Shown in pieces: positions 8,373 through 16,193 of a DNA stretch of 64,000 bases (position 1 is its first letter; every line of letters begins with the position of its first letter). The position numbers and the translations under genes were made by a program. Where the stretch lies: positions 1,054,001-1,118,000 of the forward strand of contig CBDFKB010000008.1 in the NCBI GenBank assembly GCA_965248715.1, in the 5' to 3' direction. This stretch comes from CBDFKB01 sp965248715. GTDB lineage: Bacteria; Pseudomonadota; Alphaproteobacteria; Rhizobiales; Rhizobiaceae. The notes below the pieces were generated by a model. That model worked only from the letters and a program-made list of their open reading frames with translations, searched no databases and was not told the DNA's origin.

Positions 8373-8478
8373 CTAGCGCTTGTCACCAAGCGTTGGATAC
8401 GCTTCGTCGCGCTATCTCTTTGTTTATGCGCGTATTCTTGTCCGAAAACCGCTACACACTTTTCGGGAATACGCTCTA
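8373..8478. repeat. RIME-like intergenic repeat
   Basis: This copy is nearly identical to 1941-2046 and in the same orientation. It fills the space between phaR and radC, so it may also act as a hairpin terminator for phaR. Confidence 0.85.
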
Positions 8479-8527
8479 ATGGCGGCAAATATCCGTATGG
8501 TTGGTGACTTCGTCAGCCCGATCCCGC

Positions 8528-9235
8528 TCAGATCAACTGCAAGCCGCGCAGGCTGGCGTGGCCGTTCTTGGCAATGATAACATGATCATGGACGACAATG
8601 CCGAGTTTCTCTGCCGCATCGATGATGCGCTTGGTCATGTCGATATCGGCCCGTGATGGGGTCGGATCGCCGGACGGATGATTGTGCACCAAGATGATCG
8701 CGGTAGCTGATAATTCCAGCGCCCGCTTGACCACTTCGCGCGGGTAGACCGGTGTGTGGTCGACAGTGCCGGTTTGTTGCAACTCATTGCGGATCAGCAC
8801 ATTCTTCTTATCAAGAAACAGGATGCGGAACTGTTCCTTGTCCTCAAACGCCATCGCCGCGCGGCAATAGTCGATCAACCGGTTCCAGGAACCGAGCACT
8901 TCGCGCCCGGTCAGTTCGCCGGCAATCATTCTGCCCGCCGCCGCGTGAACCGCTTTGAGATCGATCGCGGCCGAGCGGCCAAGCCCCTTAACTTCTTCCA
9001 AACGTTGCGGCGGCGCGCCCAGCACCTCGGCCAGGGAGCCAAAGGTGGCGATTAAATTTTTGGCGATCGGTTTGGTATCGCGGCGCGGCAGAAAGCGAAA
9101 CAGCAGCATTTCCAGTAATTCATAGTCGCTCAGCGCGTTGGCGCCGCTATCCTCAAAGCGCTTGCGCAGCCGGTCGCGATGGCCGTGATAATGGGCACGA
9201 ACCGGGTCAGGTGTTTCATCGAAGCCGGACGTCAT
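8528..9235 (-). CDS. radC: RadC/JAB-domain protein
   Basis: The 235-residue protein has an N-terminal helix-hairpin-helix-like region (LSDYELLEMLLF and KGLGRSAAIDLKAV, residues ~35-95) and a C-terminal JAB/MPN metalloprotease-like fold. The zinc ligands His184, His186 and Asp197 are intact in the HNHPSGDPTPS segment. The family was first linked to DNA repair, but its true role is uncertain. Neighbours are repeats on both sides, so the gene is probably transcribed alone. Confidence 0.93.
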   Translation of the reverse strand: MTSGFDETPDPVRAHYHGHRDRLRKRFEDSGANALSDYELLEMLLFRFLPRRDTKPIAKNLIATFGSLAEVLGAPPQRLEEVKGLGRSAAIDLKAVHAAAGRMIAGELTGREVLGSWNRLIDYCRAAMAFEDKEQFRILFLDKKNVLIRNELQQTGTVDHTPVYPREVVKRALELSATAIILVHNHPSGDPTPSRADIDMTKRIIDAAEKLGIVVHDHVIIAKNGHASLRGLQLI

Positions 9236-9334
9236 TGCACGTTACGCCAAAGGAGCTTGATATGGGCCCATTTGACCACCCAATTTTGTCGTGCGAGCAG
9301 GCGGATCACCTGGGATCGTAGCGGACCATCCCAA

Positions 9335-9440
9335 CTAGAGCGTGTCACCCAAATGTGGGTACCGGTTTTGGGAAAAATGACACGCATAAACAAAGAGATA
9401 GTGCGACGAAGCTGTTCCAACGCTTCGTGACAAGCGATAG
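9335..9440. repeat. RIME-like intergenic repeat
   Basis: This copy begins CTAGAGCGTGTCACCC and ends TGACAAGCGATAG, in the opposite orientation to 8373-8478. It lies in the ~409-bp gap 9236-9644 between radC and map. I see no gene in the rest of that gap. Confidence 0.85.
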
Positions 9441-9644
9441 GTTCCAACAAGGTCGGGAAGTAAATTTTCGTAACGGTTTTCCTCAGCAATATCAACGAAC
9501 TGGAGCCTTGACTGGTGGAGAAAATCGGCCCGCCAGGGGCGTTGCCAAGCTTGCCCGGCACCCAGGCATAGCGCTACGTTTAGCGCCTAGTTGAGCGATC
9601 GGGTTTGCTGCAATCAAATCGACCAATATCGAATTCCTCTGGTA

Positions 9645-10469
9645 TTATCCATAGGGCGGTTTGTTGTGGCCGGCCGGCGACAAGGTAAAGATTTCGCAGC
9701 CATCTTCGGTAACCCCGACCGAGTGCTCGAATTGGGCTGAAAGCGATCGGTCCCGGGTGACCGCAGTCCACCCGTCGCCGAGTACCTTAACATGAGGTCG
9801 GCCGAGATTGATCATCGGCTCAATAGTAAAAATCATACCGGGTTTCATTTCCACCCCGTCCTGCGGCCGGCCATAGTGGAGGATGTTCGGCGCATCATGG
9901 AACAATTGGCCGACCCCGTGGCCACAAAAATCACGCACCACGGAACAGCGGTTTTTCTCTGTGAACTGCTGGATTGCGGCACCGATCGTGCCAGTCTTGT
10001 GGCCGGGCTTTACCGCGTCGATGCCAATCATCAGTGCCTGATAGGTGACATCAACCAGGCGTTCTGCGGCGCGGCGCGAGGTTCCGGCCAAATACATCCG
10101 GCTTGAATCGCCATGCCAGCCATTGAGGATCAAAGTAACATCGATGTTCAAGATATCGCCTTCGCGCAGCGGTTTGTCGTTGGGAATGCCGTGGCAGACC
10201 ACGTGGTTGAGCGAGGTGCAGCAAGATTTGGTGTAGCCGCGATAGTTAAGCGTCGCTGGCACCGCATGGTGGATGCTGGCGAAATCCGAAACAAAGGCGT
10301 CGATTTGCCCTGTGGTCCGGCCCGGCGCCACCAACCCGGCAACCTGGTCCAAACAGTGTGCGGTCAATTGTCCGGCGGCGTGCATACCGGCGAACGCGCT
10401 GCGATCATACAGCTTGATCGATCCGGTATTTTTCAACGGCGCACTTGCTGCCTCGACAAAGGTGGTCAT
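9645..10469 (-). CDS. map: Methionine aminopeptidase, type I
   Basis: The 274-residue enzyme removes the initiator Met from new proteins. The pita-bread fold ligands can be seen in order: NYRGYTKSCCTSLNHVVCHGIP, then the two Asp of ILNIDVTL and WHGDSSRM, the His of CGHGVGQLFHDAP, and the Glu of FTIEPM and FEHSVGV. The start is the ATG at 10469, which overlaps the sfsA stop by one base (TGATG), so the two genes are translationally coupled. In rhizobia sfsA and map are commonly adjacent. There is no zinc-finger extension. Confidence 0.95.
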   Translation of the reverse strand: MTTFVEAASAPLKNTGSIKLYDRSAFAGMHAAGQLTAHCLDQVAGLVAPGRTTGQIDAFVSDFASIHHAVPATLNYRGYTKSCCTSLNHVVCHGIPNDKPLREGDILNIDVTLILNGWHGDSSRMYLAGTSRRAAERLVDVTYQALMIGIDAVKPGHKTGTIGAAIQQFTEKNRCSVVRDFCGHGVGQLFHDAPNILHYGRPQDGVEMKPGMIFTIEPMINLGRPHVKVLGDGWTAVTRDRSLSAQFEHSVGVTEDGCEIFTLSPAGHNKPPYG

Positions 10470-11200
10470 CAATTATTGCCTGTATGCCTTTGCGGCTGGA
10501 CCCGCATGATTTCGATCAACCGGTCGCCAACGATCGAGCGGGTCGTGATTTTGCACCTTAAAGCGTAGGCTTCAACCCCATTTGAATGGGCATGGGCGAA
10601 TGCACTTGCGTAATGCGGATCAATGTCGTCAGCAAGTCGAAATACATCTCCATCTTCGCGCTGAATAACATAAAGCATCACCGCGCGGGCGCCTGATTGC
10701 GCCATATTGGCCAGTTCACGCAAATGTTTGGCGCCGCGCGCAGTAACACAATCGGGAAATTCGTGCACGCCGGCGGTGCGTAGAAAATGCACGTTTTTTA
10801 CTTCCACATAGGCATCTGGCCGGTCTGCGGAACGCAGCAATAGGTCGATCCGCGAATTGGTACCATAAGGCACTTCGCGCTTCAGTTCTTGATAGCCGGC
10901 CAATGGCTGCACGTTGCCGGCCAGGATTGCTTCCTCGGCGATGCGATTTGGCAAATTGGTATTAACCCCGACCAAATTGCTGCCAAGATCAACCAGTTCC
11001 AGGGTATGACGCAGCTTGCGGCCTGGATTATGGCTGTCGGATATCCATGCCGGTATGCCCGGCATGTCGAGCCCGGCCATTGCGCCCGGATTGGCACAAT
11101 GGACGGTTTCGAGCGAACCGTCGGCCAATTCGACATCAGCTAGGAACCGCTTGTAGCGGCGCACCAATCGGGTCTCTATTAGGGGATGGGGAAACTGCAT
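10469..11200 (-). CDS. sfsA: SfsA, sugar fermentation stimulation protein
   Basis: A 243-residue member of the SfsA family, which has an OB-fold-like N-terminal part and a nuclease-like C-terminal part. Marker segments are TRLVRRYKRFLADVEL, CANPGAMAGL, SRIDLLL and VEVKNVHFLR, then MLYVIQREDGDVFRLADDIDP. The family was named for effects on maltose metabolism in E. coli, but its biochemical role is not settled. The ATG at 11200 is preceded by GAGGAG, so it is preferred over the TTG at 11212. It overlaps map by one base and forms a two-gene unit with it. Confidence 0.93.
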   Translation of the reverse strand: MQFPHPLIETRLVRRYKRFLADVELADGSLETVHCANPGAMAGLDMPGIPAWISDSHNPGRKLRHTLELVDLGSNLVGVNTNLPNRIAEEAILAGNVQPLAGYQELKREVPYGTNSRIDLLLRSADRPDAYVEVKNVHFLRTAGVHEFPDCVTARGAKHLRELANMAQSGARAVMLYVIQREDGDVFRLADDIDPHYASAFAHAHSNGVEAYALRCKITTRSIVGDRLIEIMRVQPQRHTGNN

Positions 11201-11237
11201 GATTCTCCTCAAGGTAAGAATACGCTGGAATAAATCA

Positions 11238-11609
11238 ATGCGCTTTGTTTGGGCGGCGCTGGCCGCAATTGTTTTGCTGGCTATGATAGCACTTGGCTAC
11301 GGCACCTGGCGTTACCTATTCGATCCGCAAGGCATATCGCTCGCTGCCTCTGAAACTTGCGTGGTCAACGAAACCGCTAGGGAATTGGTGCTGATCGCCC
11401 ATTTAGTACCAGGTTCGAAACAAATTGCGCTGCTAGATACCGCGGAGCAGGTGTGTGCGCAGTCACCGGTCCGCGATGCCATGGGATCGGTTCAGGCCGG
11501 CGAGGTTGAAGACGATGCCGATGGGTGCCAATTGGCGGCGCGGGCTGGCCAGGTGGTGCGGTTGATCAAATGGCAGGCCGGAAATAGATGCGAATGGTCG
11601 CTTGACTGA
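11238..11609 (+). CDS. Hypothetical single-pass membrane protein
   Basis: The 123-residue protein has one N-terminal hydrophobic helix (residues ~3-22, ending GYGTWRYLF), which works as an anchor or an uncleaved signal. The rest is soluble and probably periplasmic, with four Cys (in ETCVV, EQVCAQ, DGCQL and NRCEW) that could form two disulfides. The ATG at 11238 was chosen because it starts directly before the hydrophobic helix. It is divergent from sfsA. I do not recognise the family. Confidence 0.6.
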   Translation: MRFVWAALAAIVLLAMIALGYGTWRYLFDPQGISLAASETCVVNETARELVLIAHLVPGSKQIALLDTAEQVCAQSPVRDAMGSVQAGEVEDDADGCQLAARAGQVVRLIKWQAGNRCEWSLD

Positions 11610-11753
11610 ATTTAGGCGCTCGCCAACATCGGCAATTGGGCATAAAGGACCACATTGTGGATGGCAGCTCCCCTTGTCGTGCTGGGGGAAATTTCGTCGG
11701 GCAACAACTCGTCCACAATCATGATACTCAACACCCCGTAGTCCAAGCGATAA

Positions 11754-11831
11754 TCAAATACCGCCGAAAAAGCAGGTCGCGACCAGCACCACAGTCACTG
11801 CCGGCAGCAACAAAAATTGCAATTTGGCCAT
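11754..11831 (-). CDS. Possible 25-residue membrane peptide
   Basis: The reading frame MAKLQFLLLPAVTVVLVATC, then FFGGI, is a start codon followed by one transmembrane-like helix. It lies in the otherwise empty gap 11610-11956. There is no strong ribosome binding site. Nothing else was seen in the gap. This is a weak call based on composition only. Confidence 0.2.
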   Translation of the reverse strand: MAKLQFLLLPAVTVVLVATCFFGGI

Positions 11832-11956
11832 GTTGTGGTTCCGAAGTTTTGTGACCGGCACTTGTGCTTGTCCATTGTATGCGTAAACAGACTTGCTAAC
11901 AATCACACCTACTGCCGTGGATTCGCACGGTCGGCGTGCGAGTTCACGGGGAAATC

Positions 11957-14263
11957 ATGGACAAGTCGATCACGGATACGGGTTCTTCGCACTGGAGCAT
12001 CGGCTTTGGCATTGAGCGGATCGGAATTTTGGTGCTCAGCCGGCCCCGGCTGTTCACGGTTCTGCTGGCGATAGTCAGCGCGATCTTGCTGTCCGGGGTT
12101 CCGCAAACCCACTTCGATGGTAATGTAACGGCAGTTTTACCCGAAGAAACAGAGGCTTATAAACTTTTCTTTGAGCAAAAACGCGACTTTCGTGACTTTG
12201 CCAAGGACGTCACGATCATCATCCGTTCTGATCGTTTGAATACCGCAGAGGGATTGGAGGATTTACGGTTCCTGCAATTGGAAATCGCAGTAACCGAAGG
12301 GGTTGCTTCGGCATCGTCGGTGTTTTCAATTCCGATCGCCGATCCGGCAACCGGCAAGTTCGAACCGTTTTTCCCGGAATTCCTGGAAGATGATGCCAAT
12401 GCGCGCCGGCTAGTCGCCCAAATCATCGCTGAGCAGCCGACCGCGCGAACCTTATTTGCTCCTGACGAAAATATTGCCGTGATCCTGGCGACGCTGGAAG
12501 GCGAGGCGGGCGGCGGCACACTAAATGACCAAGTTTATCGCAATCTCAAGCTGCTGCAACAGGAAGTAGCGCTAGCAGCGCCGGATGACTTCCAGATTTC
12601 CTATGCCGGTTTACCACCGATCGGGGTCACCATCGTTGGTGCATTGATCAGCGATCAGTTGAAATTGACTCTGATCGGATTGGCGCTAGGCACCACGATT
12701 GCGCTGTTCGTGTTCCGCAGCTTGGTCAGCGCGCTGATTTGCACGGTGCCGCCTGCATTTACCGCAGTGTGGGTTATGGGCACGTTTGGGCTGGCAGGAA
12801 TTCACGTTAATTATCTGACCACGGTGTTGCCAACCCTGGCGCTAATCTTGGCGTTTGCCGACGGCATTGTGCTGTATTTTAGATGGCAAAGCTCGATGCA
12901 GGACTATGATGATCCGATCGCGGGATTGCGCGCTGCAATCCTGCGGGTCGGGCCGGCTTCGGCGCTGACTTCGATTACCACCGCACTGGCATTTTATTCG
13001 TTTTCGTTTGCTTCGTCGTCGGCGCTCAAGGATTTCGCTTATCTCGGTGTAGCCGGGGTGGCACTGGCATTCCTGGCGGTAATCACGGCGTTGCCGGTGG
13101 TGTGCTACTGGGCGGTAAAATTCAAGCTGTTGACCCGCGACAAAGTGCGCCAACCGGCATTTGGCGGGCTTGGCAGCCATTTCCATCGGTTTTCCTTGTC
13201 GGCACCGCTGGCGATCTTTTGCGGTGCGATCGTATTGGTCAGCGCTTTGGTATATGTGCACACCCTGGTTCGGCCAGAATATAAAATCACCGATTATCTG
13301 CCCCATGCATCCGATACCCGTGAAGCCGAACGCATCGCCAACGAACGCTTTGGCGGCGGGTCGGTGCTGTTTTTGTCGGTACCGGTGCCTGCCGGCCAAT
13401 CCTATGCCGGCACTGAGGCGCGGGCCAGACTGGCGGCAGCTACCAGGGAACTCGAAAGCCGTTATGGCGATGGAAGGGTGATTTCGCTTGATCGAGTGTG
13501 GCGGCAATTACAAAGCCAGGACGCGATCGCCAAAGTGGTGGAAACCCTGGAGAACCAAGAAAGCGCTTCGATTAGACGAAATTTCATCTCCAAGGGCGGT
13601 GACAAGATGCTGATTTCGGTGCGTATGGAATCCGATTTGCCGATCCAGCAGGTGAGCGCAGAGGTCGACGCAGTCGACGCCGCACTGCGCGCCGCTGACA
13701 TCGGCGATGTGCAGATCACCGGCTTGCCGGTATTAATGTCGATCGAATTTACCAGGCTGATCGACCAATTGCGCACCAGCCTGTTGATCGCGATCCTTCT
13801 TGGGGTGTGTATTATTGGTATCGCGGCGCGCTCGTTTCGGTTGGCGCTGGCGGCGATTACTCCCAATTTGCTGCCAATTTTTGTACTTGAATTGGCGCTC
13901 TATCTTCGCGGTGGCGTCATCAACATGTCGGAAGTGATCGCGCTGACGATTGCGTTTGGCATCGCCATCGACAATGCGGTGCATGTTCTGAACATTTTTA
14001 TCGCCGAGCGACGCAACGGTTGTTCTGTTGGCGACGCGGTGGCAATCTCATGCCGAGAAGTCGGGCCGGCCCTTTGCGCCAGCACCATGATTATATGCGT
14101 CGCCAGCCTGGTGACCCAGATTTCCGCATTGCCGATGGTGCCGATCCTCGGCCAATTGATAATCGCCACGCTGTTGGTTGCGTTGGTGGCCAATCTTGCG
14201 ATACTGCCCGCCAACATCTTGACCATATTTCGTGCGACAGGCACACCAATCGCTAAAGCTTGA
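11957..14263 (+). CDS. RND/MMPL-family exporter
   Basis: A 768-residue inner-membrane protein with the duplicated RND layout. One TM helix sits near residue 35, followed by a large periplasmic loop (~60-230) and a block of five or six helices (~235-400). A second TM lies near 430, followed by a second loop (~450-600) and a final helix block (~610-760). Helix-4-type Asp residues are visible in LILAFADGIVLYF and IAFGIAIDNAVHVLN, which fits proton-driven transport. It resembles MMPL/HpnN-like exporters of lipids, but the substrate is unknown. The ATG at 11957 follows GGGGA. The next gene begins 17 bases after the stop, so the two may share a transcript. Confidence 0.85.
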   Translation: MDKSITDTGSSHWSIGFGIERIGILVLSRPRLFTVLLAIVSAILLSGVPQTHFDGNVTAVLPEETEAYKLFFEQKRDFRDFAKDVTIIIRSDRLNTAEGLEDLRFLQLEIAVTEGVASASSVFSIPIADPATGKFEPFFPEFLEDDANARRLVAQIIAEQPTARTLFAPDENIAVILATLEGEAGGGTLNDQVYRNLKLLQQEVALAAPDDFQISYAGLPPIGVTIVGALISDQLKLTLIGLALGTTIALFVFRSLVSALICTVPPAFTAVWVMGTFGLAGIHVNYLTTVLPTLALILAFADGIVLYFRWQSSMQDYDDPIAGLRAAILRVGPASALTSITTALAFYSFSFASSSALKDFAYLGVAGVALAFLAVITALPVVCYWAVKFKLLTRDKVRQPAFGGLGSHFHRFSLSAPLAIFCGAIVLVSALVYVHTLVRPEYKITDYLPHASDTREAERIANERFGGGSVLFLSVPVPAGQSYAGTEARARLAAATRELESRYGDGRVISLDRVWRQLQSQDAIAKVVETLENQESASIRRNFISKGGDKMLISVRMESDLPIQQVSAEVDAVDAALRAADIGDVQITGLPVLMSIEFTRLIDQLRTSLLIAILLGVCIIGIAARSFRLALAAITPNLLPIFVLELALYLRGGVINMSEVIALTIAFGIAIDNAVHVLNIFIAERRNGCSVGDAVAISCREVGPALCASTMIICVASLVTQISALPMVPILGQLIIATLLVALVANLAILPANILTIFRATGTPIAKA

Positions 14264-14280
14264 GCCTTCTTGGAGCGCCC

Positions 14281-14817
14281 ATGAAACCCCTTCGCTGGAT
14301 CGCCATCGCTGTTGTGCCCTTGGTTTTGCCTATGCTTGCCGCGCCGGCGGCGGCAGAAACTGCGGCGGAATTTTTCGAAAGCATTGCCGGGGTTTTTCGG
14401 GGTCGGGGCATGGCAAAAATCGGCGCTGACAACGATACCCAAAGGCGCGTCACCTGCCAGATTACCAATACGATAACCGGCAAAAGCAGTGCCGGTAAAT
14501 TTCGGGTTACCGGAAACTGCGCCTCATCGTCGGGCAAGGCGAAGGTGCGCGGCACGATTGGATATAGCGGCAATTCGATCAATGGCGCGTTCTTCTCGCC
14601 AGGCGGTGATTTCAAGGCAACGCGCTCAAGCGGCAGCTTCAAACCCGGCCGATTGACGGTGACGACCAGTTTTTATTCGGATCGCAAGAACCAATTGTCC
14701 ACAATCCGCCAGACTATCACCAGGACCGCTGGCGGATTCAAATCGGTATTCTACCGCCTTGATCAAAAAACCAAGCGCTACGTTAATGCCGGCTCGATGA
14801 CGTTTAAGCAAAAATGA
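14281..14817 (+). CDS. Secreted hypothetical protein
   Basis: The 178-residue protein has a clear signal peptide: MKPLRW, a hydrophobic core, and APAAAE as a likely cleavage site near residue 25. The mature part is basic and rich in Ser, Thr and Gly, with a beta-type pattern and two Cys (TCQI and GNCAS). It has no catalytic motif that I know. GGAG lies seven bases before the ATG at 14281. It follows the exporter closely and may be a periplasmic partner, but that is inference from position only. Confidence 0.65.
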   Translation: MKPLRWIAIAVVPLVLPMLAAPAAAETAAEFFESIAGVFRGRGMAKIGADNDTQRRVTCQITNTITGKSSAGKFRVTGNCASSSGKAKVRGTIGYSGNSINGAFFSPGGDFKATRSSGSFKPGRLTVTTSFYSDRKNQLSTIRQTITRTAGGFKSVFYRLDQKTKRYVNAGSMTFKQK

Positions 14818-14826
14818 TTGCCAGCA

Positions 14827-15270
14827 ATGGATGAACCGACCCTTGAACAAGCCTATGTCGATCCGGACCGGGCGCGGTTTGCCAAATTTAAGGAACTGCC
14901 ACGCCAAGGTGTGATCCAAATGCTCAATTTGGTGTGCTTCAACCAGGTAGCGAATTATCCTGAAGGGGCACCCGAGATGGGCGCAAGTGGCCGTGCGGCC
15001 TATGCAAATTATGGCCGCGAGAGCGGGCCGATCTTTCGCAGGCTTGGTGGTAAAATTATTTGGTCGGGCGCTTTTCAACTGACCTTAATCGGCCCGGAAG
15101 ATGAAATCTGGGACGCCATCTTCATCGCTGAGTATCCAAACGCCGAAGCGTTCATTTCGATGATCCGTGATCCAAACTATCAGCGCGCGGTGCGCCATCG
15201 CCAGGCGGCGGTCAAGACCTCGCGGTTAATTAGGCTGGCACCGGCCGATGCCGGGGCCGGATTCGGGTAA
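14827..15270 (+). CDS. DUF1330 family protein
   Basis: A 147-residue member of the dimeric alpha-beta barrel group. The segments VIQMLNLVCF, ASGRAAYANYGRESGPIFRRLGGKIIW and IAEYPNAEAFISMIRDPNYQRAV are the usual DUF1330 pattern. Function is unknown, and the fold is shared with stress-responsive and monooxygenase-like proteins. The gene starts 9 bases after the previous stop, so it is likely cotranscribed with it. Confidence 0.8.
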   Translation: MDEPTLEQAYVDPDRARFAKFKELPRQGVIQMLNLVCFNQVANYPEGAPEMGASGRAAYANYGRESGPIFRRLGGKIIWSGAFQLTLIGPEDEIWDAIFIAEYPNAEAFISMIRDPNYQRAVRHRQAAVKTSRLIRLAPADAGAGFG

Positions 15271-15281
15271 TCGGTTTCAAA

Positions 15282-16073
15282 TTACGCCGCCCAGTCGATC
15301 CATACTGGAACATGGTCCGAAGGTTTTTCCCACTCGCGGGTAAAGCGGTCGATGCCGGCACTTTTCAGACCGTTCGCCGCCTCGGGCGATAACAGCAAAT
15401 GGTCGATGCGGATGCCGTTGTTCTTTTGAAACGCGCCGCCTTGATAATCCCAAAACGTATAAAGCCCGGCCGCATCGCTGGTCGCGCGGACCGCTTCTGT
15501 CAAGCCAAGATGGGTCAAGCGGCGGAACCGGGCGCGGCTTTCCGGGCGAAACAGTGCGTCGCCTTCCCAGACCGCCGGGTCATGGCAATCTTGCGGCTGC
15601 GGGATGACGTTATAGTCGCCAGCCAGCACTAGCGGCTCTTCCAGTTCCAGCCGTTCACGGGTCCATTTTTCCAGCCGATCCATCCAGTCGAGCTTGTAGG
15701 GAAACTTTTCCGTGTCGACCGGATTGCCGTTCGGCAGATAGAGCGAGACCACGCGCAATGTACGCTCGCCCACGCTAAACACTGCTTCGATTAACCTGGC
15801 CTGCGGGTCATCCTTGACGCCTTTGGTAACCGGCAGGCCGCGATTGAGTTCGTCAAACGGCAGTTTGGACAAGATAGCGACGCCGTTAAAACTCTTTTGC
15901 CCGTGGGTAGCAACATTGTAGCCGAGGCTTTCGATTGCTTCGCCGGGAAACCCCTCGTCGACCGATTTAATTTCTTGCAAACAGGCGATATCGGGCTCGG
16001 CCTCCTTTAGCCAGGCAATCAGATTGTCGTGCCGGGCCTTGATGCCGTTGATGTTCCAGGTCGCTATTTTCAT
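15282..16073 (-). CDS. xth: Exodeoxyribonuclease III
   Basis: The 263-residue enzyme is an AP endonuclease and 3'-5' exonuclease of base excision repair. The family motifs are present: TWNINGIKAR at the start, CLQEIK with the metal-binding Glu, NGVAILSK, LYLPNGNP, GDYNVIP, RIDHLLLS, and SDHVPVWID with the catalytic Asp-His pair. It is convergent with the DUF1330 gene, with 11 bp between the stops. The length is normal for XthA. Confidence 0.95.
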   Translation of the reverse strand: MKIATWNINGIKARHDNLIAWLKEAEPDIACLQEIKSVDEGFPGEAIESLGYNVATHGQKSFNGVAILSKLPFDELNRGLPVTKGVKDDPQARLIEAVFSVGERTLRVVSLYLPNGNPVDTEKFPYKLDWMDRLEKWTRERLELEEPLVLAGDYNVIPQPQDCHDPAVWEGDALFRPESRARFRRLTHLGLTEAVRATSDAAGLYTFWDYQGGAFQKNNGIRIDHLLLSPEAANGLKSAGIDRFTREWEKPSDHVPVWIDWAA

Positions 16074-16193
16074 TTAGGGCTCCACTGCCGCGCTGCATCA
16101 ACACGAACAACCGCTCAATAACACCCTTTGTGCCAGGTAACGCAAATGCGATAATCCGATTCGGGTGCCACAACTGAGCATAACGGGCCAATT

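Noticed and set aside
9232..9561. Minus-strand frame between radC and map
   Set aside because: It consists largely of the RIME-like repeat and has no protein pattern.
10113..10568. Plus-strand frame across the map/sfsA joint
   Set aside because: It is a shadow of map and sfsA.
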